Below are positions 50,628-60,959 of a DNA stretch of 64,000 nucleotides, piece by piece. A model generated the notes under the pieces. The model had not been told where the DNA came from. It saw only the letters and a program-made list of their open reading frames with translations, and did no database searches. Origin of the DNA: Chlamydoabsidia padenii (taxonomy: Eukaryota > Mucoromycota > Mucoromycetes > Mucorales > Cunninghamellaceae); assembly GCA_025330725.1 (NCBI GenBank), contig JAIWND010000019.1:248001-312000 (forward strand), given 5' to 3'. The position numbers and the translations under genes are program-made. Within the stretch, counting starts at the first letter, position 1. Each line of letters opens with the position of its first letter.

Positions 50628-50726
50628 ACTCTAAAAAAAAAAAAAGGAGAGGGCCATAAAAAAAAAATGTGAGCGGATAATTTCCTTCTTCTTCTTCTTC
50701 TTCTTCTTCTTGATCGACTACACAAT

Positions 50727-51796
50727 ATGAAACACGAACCACTACTAGTAAAACATGAAATGGTGGACGACATGACCTTGGACCACTGCAAAAAACGACG
50801 AAAGGATCACCTGCTAACAAATGACACCACTGGCTTTAATCCATTATACCAACCCACACCCTTCATGATGGCACCTGATTTTAACTGCTCGGCCACCATT
50901 GATCCACGTTTTATATCCAACTATTATCTAACACCAATGACTAGGCAACACTCTCGATTTCAGCTGTCAACTACTTTACAAAATACAAAGGCGATCGTTC
51001 TCTTCTTTTATGGGCGGGATTTGTAAGTGGAAATAAAAAAATAAAAGGGATCAAATATACTCACACAAAAGGATTATTACCAATTAGCACAACAATCACA
51101 CATTCCGATTTGACATCTATAAGGTAATAATATCATGATTATTAGTAATAATGGGAAGAAAAGAAGAAGGAATAATAAAAAATAAAAAAAACATCATATC
51201 ATAAGCGCATTGGATGGTGGGACAAGGAAACTAACATGGCCTTTTATTTTAATAGGTTGAATATGGATCGATTTGAACACCACTCTGCATTACCTATTGC
51301 CATATCCATTGACTCTGAACAAGTACATCAGTCCTATTTACAGCATACTCTGGATCAAGATAATGAAATCTTACCATTCCCTTTATGTAAGTCTTTTGTT
51401 TTGATGATGGGACCGAGTGTTGATTCTTAATTATTGTTTTTCTTTATATGGTAGTATCGGACCCAACGAGATCTATCGTTCGACATTTTAATGTCCTGAA
51501 TCCCACTACGGGTGCTGCGAATAGGTAAAAAAGAACATGAGGGCGTAGGATGGGTGATGCTAACCATCATGCTTTTTTTTTTTTTCCGGTATTCTAATGT
51601 AATGTAGGGCAGTATTTATTATTGACCAAGCACGTCAAATCCAATTCTCATTCATTCTCGGGGATGACAGGATTGTACATTCAATGGATACATTAATGAC
51701 AATGGTAATAACAATAAAACAATTGAATGATAAACAGTTAAAACATTTTTGATTTTATTGATATAGTTACAAATGATTCCTTCGACTATCGCATAG
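50727..51796 (+). CDS. Peroxiredoxin-fold protein lacking the peroxidatic cysteine
   Basis: Six exons (50727-51022, 51088-51123, 51256-51386, 51455-51524, 51608-51704, 51767-51796) join to 219 residues. The AhpC/TSA fold is recognisable from AIVLFFYGRDF, PIAISIDSEQVHQSYL, ILPFPLLSDPTRSIVRHFNV and AVFIIDQARQIQFSFILG. The active-site pattern P-x-x-x-T-x-x-C is here G96-R-D-F-T100-T-I-T103: the Pro is Gly and the peroxidatic Cys is Thr. The C-terminal Val-Cys-Pro region with the resolving Cys is also absent. Splices around this site are clean (GTAAGT donor, CAATTAG acceptor), so the substitution is not a modelling slip I can remove. It is likely a pseudo-enzyme, perhaps a chaperone or redox-independent scaffold. 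The N-terminal 70 residues are unlike peroxiredoxins. Confidence 0.8.
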
Positions 51797-51990
51797 CTAT
51801 GCCCCATAATACGACCTAATAGAATAGTTACAATATGGACATACATTACGCAACTTTTTATTTATTTTTATAATAAAAAATGTATTGTTTTATTTGATAT
51901 GTACAATGATAATACTATAGTTAGGGGGAGGATTATGTAATATCTAGAAGAGAGAGAGAGAGAGAAAGAGTGGATGGTATAGTGAAGGGT

Positions 51991-53766
51991 CTAATCCATA
52001 CGAAGTAATTCGGCAATCACAGAGGATCCACGAAGTAGATTAACAATATTCGTCATGAAGCTGGTCGTTGCTGGTTCTTTTTGTAGATGTTTATCCTGGA
52101 ATACGACCACCAGAACGACATGTTCATCCACTCGCATCAAGTAATAGGTGCTTCCAAGCATACTGTCAAAAAAGTGTGTTGGCCCCATTTTCGGATCGTT
52201 AAGTTTGACTTGGCTGCATTGTATAATGGATATGATATTGGGTAAATGATCGACTGGAGGTTGCTACAAGAAGAAAGAGGGGAAAAGTTAATATTCGTTT
52301 CTTTTTGATCTATAGTTTTTCCAACTTACTGGAGGTTGGCAAAAGATGAATGGGAATGAATGGATTCCTTGTGGTGGTTCATAAGGTGTTCCATGACATA
52401 CAAAACCTTCAGGGAAGAAAGGTTTATCCGGCTTCACTTCGTATACAAGACCAATATTGGATGCACCATGTCGTTTTCGGAATGTTGAGATCCTTTTAAA
52501 AAGAAAAGGGGAATTGGTTAACATTGTTTTTTTTTTTTTTTTTTTTTCTTTGTGCTTACATATCAAAGTAGTCGGTTTCAATAGATTTCCATAATGATCG
52601 TTCCGGTTCATCTTCCACCAACAATCGTTCTTTGGAGAGGAGTATTTTATGAAAGTATAATGTCATTTTTGCTGTCAGATTGGCCAAGTATTTGCAATGC
52701 CATCGTATGGTTGGAGGCCAAATGTCACCACTCTTCTGATTTTTGCTCTGTATAAAGGTTTGATCAGTCCAATTGACACCCTATTCTCTTTATATATACT
52801 TACATCCGTATTACTTGTACCATGTGTGAATAAACCAAATGGCCATGAATAAGATTCCTTGATTTCTTCATGTCTTACCGAAGATTTCTATAGTATAGTT
52901 AGTAAATAAAATAATTCACCACGTATTTGAGGGGGAGGGGGAGGGGTTACCTCTGGATAGTCTTGAATTTGACATTGTGATTTCCAGTCCATTAGTTCTT
53001 GTTTATATTCGAATAAATCCATACAAGCATCTTGAAATGCATAATCAGTGATGGCCACCCGAGATTGGAGAAGATGTGTCAGTACCAAGATTTCCTTTTC
53101 AATCCCCACACCCAAGAATCCAAGTCGTTGTGATAAACCAGTATGTTCCATCGTACAAATCATTCCCTGTAGGTCTTCCAATAGATCACTAGACGGTGTT
53201 TTTGGTGCTTGAGATGCAATGCGTTGGTATCTATTATATAATAGGGTTAATAAAAATTAATATACTTATTTTGCCTATACCAAAAACTTACACACTGATT
53301 AGATTTTGTCGTAGCGCGCAAAGATCCGAGAGTCCAGTCAAGATACTCAAGATAGAAGCTCGTTCAAAGTAGTTGGTTACAGTTGTGTTGTTTTCAAATA
53401 TATGGTATTCCTTCATGGCATCATCACCAAGATATGTGTACATGGAATTCAGTACCTACAAAGGGAAAGAGTTAATATAAAACAAACTATATTAGTCCTT
53501 TTAATGACTTACACTGTCTTTTCGCATAAACCACTTTGGTTTCATAAAGGATAGTTGTGTATACAAGTTTTCACAATTAATAAGCTTGATCATGATGCTA
53601 CCAAAAGGTTGATACACCTATAAAAGAAGGTTAACTAACGTTATCTATACCTATTACTATTCATGTTCATACTTACGCGTAATAGCCTGGTTGCTAGCTT
53701 ATTAGCAGCAGAATAGTCGAAGGCACCAATCGCTTGTAGAGTTGCAGTACACAAGTCGTCATTCAT
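51991..53766 (-). CDS. KICS2 (C12orf66)-like KICSTOR complex subunit
   Basis: Eight exons (53677-53766, 53513-53617, 53292-53455, 52951-53230, 52804-52887, 52560-52747, 52330-52492, 51991-52263) give 448 residues, against about 445 in human KICS2. The C-terminal half follows the human order: a helical stretch with KYLANLTAKMTLYFHKIL, then STFRKRHGASNIGLVYE (human SFIRKYDAANVSLIFD), GIHSFPFIFCQPP, NIISIIQCSQ, STYYLMRVDEHVVLVVVFQD and a final FMTNIVNLLRGSSVI. The N-terminal helices are more diverged. KICSTOR (KPTN, ITFG2, KICS2, SZT2) tethers GATOR1 to lysosomes and is needed for amino-acid control of mTORC1 in animals. The first in-frame ATG is 53766; the frame opens earlier without ATG. A motif copy is 54 bp upstream. 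Confidence 0.82.
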
Positions 53767-53818
53767 CAGTTGAAGAAGAGAAAAGTTGAAATACTTTTGG
53801 TTGGATTTTATCTCCGAT

Positions 53819-53830
53819 CGGCGTTTAAAA
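53819..53830 (+). promoter_or_regulatory. GGCGGGATTTGAA-type promoter motif (variant)
   Basis: CGGCGTTTAAAA, 54 bp upstream of the KICS2-like ATG. Confidence 0.45.
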
Positions 53831-53934
53831 TAAACCACAATCCCCAAGCATACACTGACAACATGATATGATTTTTATTTAAAAATGATATTCACTATAA
53901 AACCACCACTATCGCACCAAGTATTAATTCTATT

Positions 53935-54812
53935 TTAAACTATTTGTCTAGCCCTAGACCGCAAGCTATCCACCCTATCCAGTAACTTTTGAGTATACCG
54001 TACGCTTTCCCGCCGTTTCTTCCTTGCTGTTTCGAATTCAAAAGGACATTCCACCGCATCCAATCGCATCAAAGCTTGCATTAGTCGTTCTGAGCAGTAG
54101 ATGCCTTCATCTTGTATCTTTTTTTTGCTGTCATCATCCAATGTGTTGTCCTTGTCAAGATCCTGTTTGGCTTGTTGTTCGTTTAGTAGGCCTTCATAGT
54201 TGTCGATCCTGTCGATAAAGTTGGTTGATAGGTCGTTCACAATGCTATCAATCCGTTGAATCAGGCCATATTCTTCGGGATTGCCAGAACTTGTTTGTTG
54301 TACTACCTGATCTTGCTGATGACAAGTTTGGAAGAGGTTTCAGTTTGAGTGAAGTGATAAAAAAAAAAAAAAAAAAAAAAGTGATTATATACTTACGTCA
54401 ACGAGTTCACCAGAAAGTTCCACCGTACAGTAAGGGTGTATACCTACACTGTCCAAAGTAGCAATGTCATCCTTGATATGTGCTATTATAAAGTCAAAAA
54501 AAAAAGGACCAAGTTAGTTATAGTCATCATCTACAATGTTTTTTCATCATTACCTCCAGATACCTTCATATTCATAGTTGCAATAGGGACATTGGTCAAG
54601 TCTTTACATTTTATTTTAAGATCCTTCACCGTTGCTTCGTGTAAACCACCAGGGAAATCCATAAAGTTCAAGGTGTATTTATTCTTGTTCCAGGATAGTC
54701 GAATCGTCTTCTCTTGTTCTTCTCGGGTCACCTGAGAGTAGCCAAAGTAAGACCACACACTAGCCAATGCGGCCTTGAAGAGAATATAAATCAGGATAAG
54801 TGTTGAAGGAAT
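53935..54812 (-). CDS. BAG-domain Hsp70 co-chaperone with N-terminal membrane segment and ubiquitin-like domain
   Basis: Three exons (54554-54812, 54397-54482, 53935-54315) give 241 residues if translation begins at an ATT codon (54812-54810) in a good context (TTTCACC before it). No ATG occurs in this frame before residue 50 or so. This start includes the hydrophobic segment STLILIYILFKAALASVW, as in yeast Snl1, an ER-anchored BAG protein. A ubiquitin-like domain (KYTLNFMDFPGGLHEATVKD to GIHPYCTVELSGE) and a C-terminal BAG domain follow (GLIQRIDSIVNDLSTNFIDR to the end). BAG proteins act as nucleotide-exchange factors for Hsp70. Either initiation is non-AUG, a base differs in this strain, or the start is lower down and the anchor is absent. 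Confidence 0.8.
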
Positions 54813-54898
54813 GGTGAAAAAGTGGGTTGGGGAGAGAAGAAAAAGAAGAGAGAGAGAGAGAAAGTGAGGGAAGAAAAAATATTGGCGAGGTGGCAGTC

Positions 54899-54914
54899 GG
54901 GCGGCGTTTTAAAA
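54899..54914 (+). promoter_or_regulatory. GGCGGGATTTGAA-type promoter motif (variant)
   Basis: GGGCGGCGTTTTAAAA, 87 bp upstream of the BAG gene's proposed start; it places the promoter such that no ATG in the BAG frame lies in the leader. Confidence 0.45.
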
Positions 54915-54985
54915 TTTACAGCCATTGCCTACTTGACACGCCAATGCTGTTCATGCTCTAGTTTGACAAAGATAGACGATAAAAG

Positions 54986-55021
<36 letters not shown>

Positions 55022-55022
55022 A
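54986..55022. repeat. T16-A21 homopolymer palindrome
   Basis: A run of 16 T followed directly by 21 A, between the BAG and NC2-alpha genes. A further 28-nt T tract is at 55111-55138. Confidence 0.9.
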
Positions 55023-55108
55023 GAATCAGCAGCAAATTACAATGGTACATTTACCATCATCATCATCATCACTTTAATTAAGCCCAACACAACATATTAT
55101 TGTTACAA

Positions 55109-55141
<33 letters not shown>

Positions 55142-55318
55142 GACGTTTATTGGTGATGAAGAAGATAGATAAAAGTAAAAAGAGAAGGGAGGAGTGTGTG
55201 AAGATATGTGCGAGAAGAGATATAACTATGACTATGTATAAAGTATATGTAAAAGATAAAAAAGTAAAAAGATAATAACCACCTACAAGTTTATGTCCGT
55301 GTTGATCGAGGGTTTCAT

Positions 55319-55963
55319 CTAGTTGTCATCCTCTTTGCCCTTTGTTGACTTTGGTTTCCTTGGTCGAGTGGGTTTTTCTTCTTTATCATCAACCATTGGC
55401 GTATCAGCTGGATCGGGGACATCGGCTACAATATCCTTTAAAAAGTCAAACTGTTCCGTAGTATCGATGGTTTTTTTCCTATATATATATAAAGGTGGTA
55501 TGAGGTTATAAAGTGGAGGTTATCCCTCTTTTTATGAATGTATGTACCACTTACAAATGAGCCACAGTAAGTCGTTTTGCACTTCTCGATCGGGCTTCAT
55601 TGCAAGCTTGATCAATAAGTGATTGCATAAAGAGTTCCAGCGCTTTGGCTAAAATGTATAAAAGAGAGTGATGAGTTTTTTGGGAATGTTTAGATCGTTG
55701 TGGTGGCATTTTTACATATCAGTATCGGTGTTGCTTGAGCTACTTTTCCAACGTCTTCGTCCAGTTGCATGATCTTTTTAATGCGTGCCTATTAAAAAGT
55801 AAAGGTTGGATAATAAAACAGTAATGTTAGATTGACTATAAACCATAACCACATAGTACATACACATCCAAAGTGGCCAGTTTCTTCATCATCTCGAATT
55901 ATTGTTTCTTTTACTTTTATATCCACTTACTACAGGGAATTTGGTCTTGTATTTCTTTTTCAT
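55319..55963 (-). CDS. NC2-alpha / DRAP1 (Bur6) histone-fold transcription repressor
   Basis: Four exons (55931-55963, 55716-55788, 55555-55648, 55319-55478) give 119 residues. The histone fold is KYKTKFPVARIKKIMQLDED, then VGKVAQATPILISKALELFM, QACNEARSRSAKRLTVAHL and KKTIDTTEQFDFLKDIV, which is the NC2-alpha signature. A Lys/Pro/Asp/Glu-rich tail follows. With NC2-beta it binds TBP on DNA and blocks TFIIB entry. Length is short compared with animal DRAP1 but near yeast Bur6 (142). Confidence 0.93.
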
Positions 55964-56893
55964 GGCGGTGTGAAGAACAGTAGTTGTTTATATAAAGTAA
56001 AGAAGAGGAAAGACAAAAAAAGAGAGAGAGGAAGAGAACAAAAAACAAAAGGAATTTATAATTTATGTGAAACGTGACGTTAATCGGAGTTTTTGGGAGT
56101 GGGCCCTTTCACCCTTTTCATGCTACAGCTACGACTATCTACTATCACTACTGGGTAAACTGAACTATTTGACCTGATTTTGTTTTTCGACCTTTTCTGT
56201 GTGTATGTTAAGCCGTTTTAAAGTGTTGAAAGGAAAAATAAGAAGAAAAACTCAGTCAAGTCATTGTGTCTCCCAGACTTATGCCTCCCCAGTGCGAGTA
56301 TAGAAATAGGATGAAAGCATCATGAAAACAACCGGGCTAAACCGTAAGATGTTTTTTTGTGTATGTATTTTTTTTCCAATCAAACAAAAACGAATATCAT
56401 TTAACATTTAAGATAGGATACTTGGACTAACGTTTCTTTTAGACCCCCGACGGGGTTTAAACATTCGGCTGCCTTTTACGTAATATGATCTTTTGATCTG
56501 TCATCGTTGTTATCTGCATAATCCGTACTTTACTTTACATGATAATCTATTCCCACTCCATTGTTTTTAATTTGTGTCGGTAGTGTCATGCTTTACGGAG
56601 CAAGTAGTTTGACGTGGATGAGTTTGTTTTTGAACAATCTACCAACAAATTTGTTCAGGACATCTCTATTTTCTCTCTAGTCGACAAATTGATATATAAA
56701 CTACCCACTTACTGGTGAGCATAAAACCGATTCTATTTTGTGTTGGTCCTATAAAGATTTCACCCCACTTTTTAATCCAAGCGACACAAAACATCAATTT
56801 CAAATCCCGGGGATATGGTTCACTTTCCTGTTGTAAAATGCGGCCAACGAACATTCCAACTCCGTCAACAGGACGCAAAACGCAAAAAGAAAG
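55964..56893. other. Intergenic region between NC2-alpha and the tRNA
   Basis: No protein gene is seen. Motif-like copies are at 56448-56461 (CGACGGGGTTTAAA) and, reversed, at 56799-56812 (TTTCAAATCCCGGG). Confidence 0.55.
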
Positions 56894-56966
56894 TGCCTCC
56901 AGGCGGAATTGAACCGCCGACCTTCTGCTTACTAGGCAGACGCTCTGCCAACTGAGCCATAGAGGC
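56894..56966 (-). tRNA. tRNA-Thr (anticodon AGU)
   Basis: On the minus strand the 73-nt sequence starts GCCTCTATGGCTCAGTTGGC and ends GCCTGGAGGCA. The acceptor arms GCCTCTA and TGGAGGC pair with one G-T. The D arm has GGCTCAGTTGGCAGAGC, the T arm GGCGGTTCAATTCCGCC, and the anticodon stem TCTGC/GCAGA encloses the loop CTAGTAA, giving AGT at positions 34-36. There is no intron. Internal A and B boxes look normal. CCA is not encoded, as expected in a eukaryote. Confidence 0.96.
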
Positions 56967-57175
56967 GGAACTTGAAAATAAATTTACCTAGTTGTATATA
57001 AATCACAAAGCGGAATTTGAAAAACCGGGTGAAATATTTAGCGCTTTTCGAATTTCAGACTTCCTCTGCGCACAACTGAATGTCGGGGTTGGAAATGTGG
57101 TACAACGAATTTTTTTTTTTGGGCAGAGAAAGTCCGAAAAAGATAATCCCAATTTGGAAAGCGGGACGTGAAATT
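56964..57175 (+). promoter_or_regulatory. Cluster of GGCGGGATTTGAA-like motifs beside the tRNA gene
   Basis: Four same-strand variants occur in 210 bp: GGCGGAACTTGAAAA (56964-56978, overlapping the tRNA 5' end), GCGGAATTTGAAAA (57010-57023), TCGGGGTTGGAAA (57083-57095) and GCGGGACGTGAAATT (about 57161-57175). No protein start codon is close. Confidence 0.4.
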
Positions 57176-57475
57176 AAAGAGAAACTTTTTATTTAAAAAC
57201 TAAAGAATCACCTCATACTAAAAAATTGCAGTCGATGATTAAAAATCAATATCTCAAGTTTGACATTAAAACACTGCCTTCGCAACAATAGTAAAGAGAA
57301 CCTAAAAAATAAAAAGTGGGTGGATAGATGTTCGACAATATCTTTATTAAGTTGGCCAACAAAACATCTAAACTAACTAAAATGATACTATTATGCACAT
57401 GACTATATATTACAACCAAGCTTTAACTACTATACATCCAACAGAAGAGAGGCAGGAGACACTTGCAGTCTTGAT

Positions 57476-58187
57476 TCATTCCCCATGTTTCAGTACACGC
57501 ACGAATTCCCGATAATCGAGTTTCCCTTGATCGTCCAACGCTGGGCCTTTAAGCATGATGTCCATCTATATATACAAAAAGGATGTTCATTAATGTTTCG
57601 AAAAAGTCCATCTTCAACTAGTTAAATTTACCTCTTCGTCTGTAAACCTATCCCCCATAGTGGTCATGCATTCCCGTAGATAATCAGCATCAATTGTTCC
57701 CGTGTTGTTGGTATCGAATGCAGCAAAAGCATCAATGATAACTTGCTCCGGATCCGTTCCTGTTAATTTATCTGCCATCAGTGTCAGAAACACAGTAAAA
57801 TTGATTGGGCCTGGTGCTTCACCTAGCATCTTTGTGATGAATTCGGGCGAAGCTGGTTGACCTAGTAATATATTAAAAGTATGTTAGTATAACGGTTTTT
57901 CTTTTTTGATGAGAAAATGGTTACTTACCGATACGTTCAAAGGTTATTTGCAAGTCCTTGGCATCCACAATGTCATCCCCATCAGTATCCATTATCCTGA
58001 ATGCTTCCTTGAATTCCTTGATTTGTTGCTTGTCGAATATGGAGAATACATTCGAGCTGTGTCGTGTTGATTTATGTTTTATTTTGCGTTCAACCTTTAA
58101 AAAACAAAAGAGGTATGTTAGTCATTCAAGCGTTTTTGCGTTCATTTCTTTTTTTCCCTTCTTTCATCGCAAACATACCTGAGCCAT
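57476..58187 (-). CDS. Myosin II regulatory light chain
   Basis: Four exons (58179-58187, 57929-58094, 57632-57861, 57476-57565) give 164 residues. The first exon encodes only Met-Ala-Gln. [20 protein letters not shown] carries the phosphorylatable Ser pair of the RLC N-terminus. EF-hand 1 is [18 protein letters not shown] with intact ligands, [19 protein letters not shown] is diagnostic, and [18 protein letters not shown] helix sequence ([19 protein letters not shown]) follows. The final FVRVLKHGE closes the family pattern. It binds the second IQ motif of myosin II heavy chain and takes part in cytokinesis. No clear promoter-type motif was found. Confidence 0.94.
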
Positions 58188-58523
58188 GACAAGGTATATT
58201 GATAGTAAAAAGTTGTCTTGTTCCAAAAGGGAGCTTGTCCTGAGAAGTTTGATCGATTGATTGTTGTCCTGAGGAGAAGAAGAAGAAAGAAGGGAAGAAA
58301 TTGAATAGTGGGGTTAAAATAATAAAGGAGCTTCCTAAATAGTAACAACCAAAACACCGGAGCCAAAAATTATAAAGGCCGATCATGCATGTAGACTACC
58401 AAAATCAGTGGAAACCAACATATTTTGTATGGTATAAGAAGATTGTTTATTATGAGACAAGTAAAATATAACCTACTACAATAATTATACTACTAATAAC
58501 CATATATCCACATCAAGTGGTAA

Positions 58524-59774
58524 CTAATCGCATACTGTAGGATCCCATTCAGTGACATAATATTCATCCAGCTTGTCCAAGGTAGCCATATCTTCATCCG
58601 ACAGGGTAAAGTCAAATACATCAGCATTGCCGATAATCCGGGACTTTGTAACAGACTTTGGAAGTGGGACATAGCCTTTTTGTAATGACCTATTCAATAA
58701 AAAGTATTGTATCAAGTCAATATGTCTTTTACTTTAGTAGTTCTTACCATCTAATAAGTATTTGAGCAGTTGACTTCTTGTGCTTTTCAGCCAGGGCCAG
58801 CAAAGATTTTTCTTGAAGTTTTTCACCCCTAGTTAATGGAGAATAGGCTTCGACCAAGATATTATTTTGCTGACAGAATTTAGCAATGTCATTTCGTTGT
58901 AGATAAGGCGTAATTCTATACATAAACCAAAAGGTGAGAAGGAGATGTATGTGTGTTTCATTTAGATGACTTACTCGACTTGGTTAACTTCTGGCTTAAT
59001 TTGACAATGATCTAATAGTTCTTGTAAATGATGGACACCATAGTTAGATACTCCTAAAATAGTCAGGAAGATAAATTTGGTTAGAATGGGCGATTAGCAT
59101 AGCGCTAATTCCGTTTCCAACTTACCAATGTGTTTAGCCTTGCCAGATCGTTTTAGTTCTTCCAGGGCTTTCCAACTTTCCAACCGCAGTTTCTTCCCAC
59201 GCAATGGACTGTGAATAAGATACAAGTCCACGTAATCCATCTTTAGTTTGGCCAGACTTTTTTCCAATGCTGTCAAAGTGGTTTCATATCCTTGGTCGGT
59301 TTGGTGGAGTTTAGTGGTAACAAATATCTATGTATCGTTCAATATAAAGTCAAGGCAAAAAGTGTATTAGTACAAGGAGTAACGTATTGCACACTACATG
59401 TCCAACTTACATCTTCCCTGGGAATGTCACTAGTATGCATAAAGTAGTATAATACAATAAAGGGCTAAGTCAAAGCCCTTTTTTTTTTTTCATTTGTCTT
59501 TCTTTTACCTGTTCTTCAAAGCCAAACCAACATCTTGTTCGTTATGGTATACTGTTGCTGTATCAATATGCCTGTAACCAGCCTATACAAAAAGGATACC
59601 AGTTAATTATCATGGGTTTATACTTTTTTTTTTTTTCCAACTTACTTCCAAGGCCCAGCGGACAGCTTGTTGAGTTTCTTTTCCAATCCCACATTCATAG
59701 ACACCAAAACCAATACAAGGAATAGTGGAGGAATCAGAGAGTTTAACTTTACTTGCCACAGAAAGGAGTTTCAT
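58524..59774 (-). CDS. Aldo-keto reductase
   Basis: Seven exons (59646-59774, 59509-59582, 59411-59429, 59126-59327, 58975-59053, 58748-58915, 58524-58689) give 278 residues. One exon is only 19 nt (SDIPRED). The catalytic tetrad is Asp50 and Tyr55 (GYRHIDTATVYHNE), Lys80 (VTTKLHQT) and His113 (DLYLIHSP). Cofactor-site segments include VSNYGVHHL, NQVEITPYLQ and PLPKSVTKSRIIGNADVFDF, where Lys-Ser-x-x-x-x-Arg favours NADPH. It reduces carbonyls to alcohols; substrate unknown. It is divergent from the Met8 gene with 156 bp between start codons. Confidence 0.95.
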
Positions 59775-59857
59775 TATTAATTAGAGAGCTTGAGCAAAAA
59801 AGAAGAGAAAAAAAAAGGAAAGCGACAGGCACCGACTTTTTGATCTCATAAGAAAAA

Positions 59858-59870
59858 GTCGGCGATTGAA
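59858..59870. promoter_or_regulatory. GGCGGGATTTGAA-type motif shared by two divergent genes
   Basis: GTCGGCGATTGAA lies 84 bp from the aldo-keto reductase ATG and 61 bp from the Met8 ATG. Confidence 0.5.
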
Positions 59871-59930
59871 ATTTTAGAAATCTCTTTCTCCCGCTTGTCT
59901 TTTCTCTTTCTTTCTTTATTTTTATCTTTA

Positions 59931-60653
59931 ATGATGACCGACTTGTACAAACCTGTTGAAGGCGGTGGCTCGTTATTACTCGCGTGGCAAATCAAGAACA
60001 AGAAAGTACTTATTGTTGGTGGTGGTAATGTAGCAGCTCAACGAATCGTATCTGTTAAGATTGGTGATGCTCAAGTAGTGGTGGTGGCTCCTCAAGATGG
60101 TTTGCATCCAGAAGTAAAACAACGGATTGATCACGGTGAAGTAACTTGGTTAAATAGAACATTTGAAGATCAAGATGTACATGGTGTGGATATGGTTTTG
60201 ACTGCCTTGGATGATCATGTAGAATCGCTACGAATTGGTCAACTATGTCGACAACAGCGGATTCCTGTCAATGTGGCGGACGTCCCTGATATGTGTGATT
60301 TTTACTTTATGAGTCAACATCGGGATGGTCCTCTCCAAATAGCTGTCTCCACCAATGGTCGGGGACCTAAATTGGCCAACATGATTCGAACAACGGTGAC
60401 TCAAGCTTTACCACCGAACACAGGCGATATGGTGTATTATATGGGTGAATTACGGGCCAAGGTTCGACAATGGGAACCAAGGATTGAAGAATCAGCAAAA
60501 CGGATGGGTTGGGTTACAAGGGTCTGTGAAGCTTGGGGTTTGCATGGTATGGCTCGTTGGACTGAAGCTGCATCAAAGGATCCTACTTTGGTCGAATCTT
60601 TACACCCTTACTTTGACAGTAATGAAATACCCACTTTGGAAATGGTGCTTTGA
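59931..60653 (+). CDS. MET8: Met8-type precorrin-2 dehydrogenase / sirohydrochlorin ferrochelatase
   Basis: An intronless frame of 240 residues from the first of two adjacent Met codons. The Rossmann motif KVLIVGGGNVAAQRIVSVK binds NAD. The catalytic-loop region is NVADVPDMCDFYFMSQHRDG, matching the Met8 segment with the essential Asp, and STNGRGPKLANMIR follows. The C-terminal helical domain is shortened compared with yeast Met8 (274). The enzyme makes sirohaem for sulfite and nitrite reductases, in the cytosol. Confidence 0.95.
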   Translation: MMTDLYKPVEGGGSLLLAWQIKNKKVLIVGGGNVAAQRIVSVKIGDAQVVVVAPQDGLHPEVKQRIDHGEVTWLNRTFEDQDVHGVDMVLTALDDHVESLRIGQLCRQQRIPVNVADVPDMCDFYFMSQHRDGPLQIAVSTNGRGPKLANMIRTTVTQALPPNTGDMVYYMGELRAKVRQWEPRIEESAKRMGWVTRVCEAWGLHGMARWTEAASKDPTLVESLHPYFDSNEIPTLEMVL

Positions 60654-60831
60654 ATGTAGTATGTATGTATTAGTATTAGTATTATTTGTAGTTGTAGTAG
60701 TATTTGTAGTAATAGTATCTTTATTGTTTGATGTTGTTAAATGAAAACCTGATTTTTTTTAAATCTTATTGGTCAAGGCGTCTCATGCTACAATGATGTA
60801 ACAAAAGTGGGGCACAAAAAAAAAAATGCCA

Positions 60832-60846
60832 CGCGGGATTTGAAAA
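60832..60846 (+). promoter_or_regulatory. GGCGGGATTTGAAAA-type promoter motif
   Basis: CGCGGGATTTGAAAA, 114 bp upstream of the CH-domain gene's ATG. Confidence 0.55.
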
Positions 60847-60959
60847 TTATCAGCATGTTAAAAACCAAAGGGGTATCTTCTTTTCTTCGCTTCTCTTTTC
60901 TTTGTTTTATCCTTGTCATTATACCCTCTTCATGTATTTTACTATTTATTAAACTTAAT

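Noticed and set aside
50999..51026. GGGCGGGATTTG at 51011 as another promoter-motif copy
   Set aside because: It is the coding sequence GRDF of the peroxiredoxin-like gene at its exon end, so the match is likely coincidental.
58142..58386. Hydrophobic minus-strand frames upstream of the myosin light chain
   Set aside because: They overlap the leader and first intron, lack conserved features and have no good start; the three-codon first exon explains the locus.
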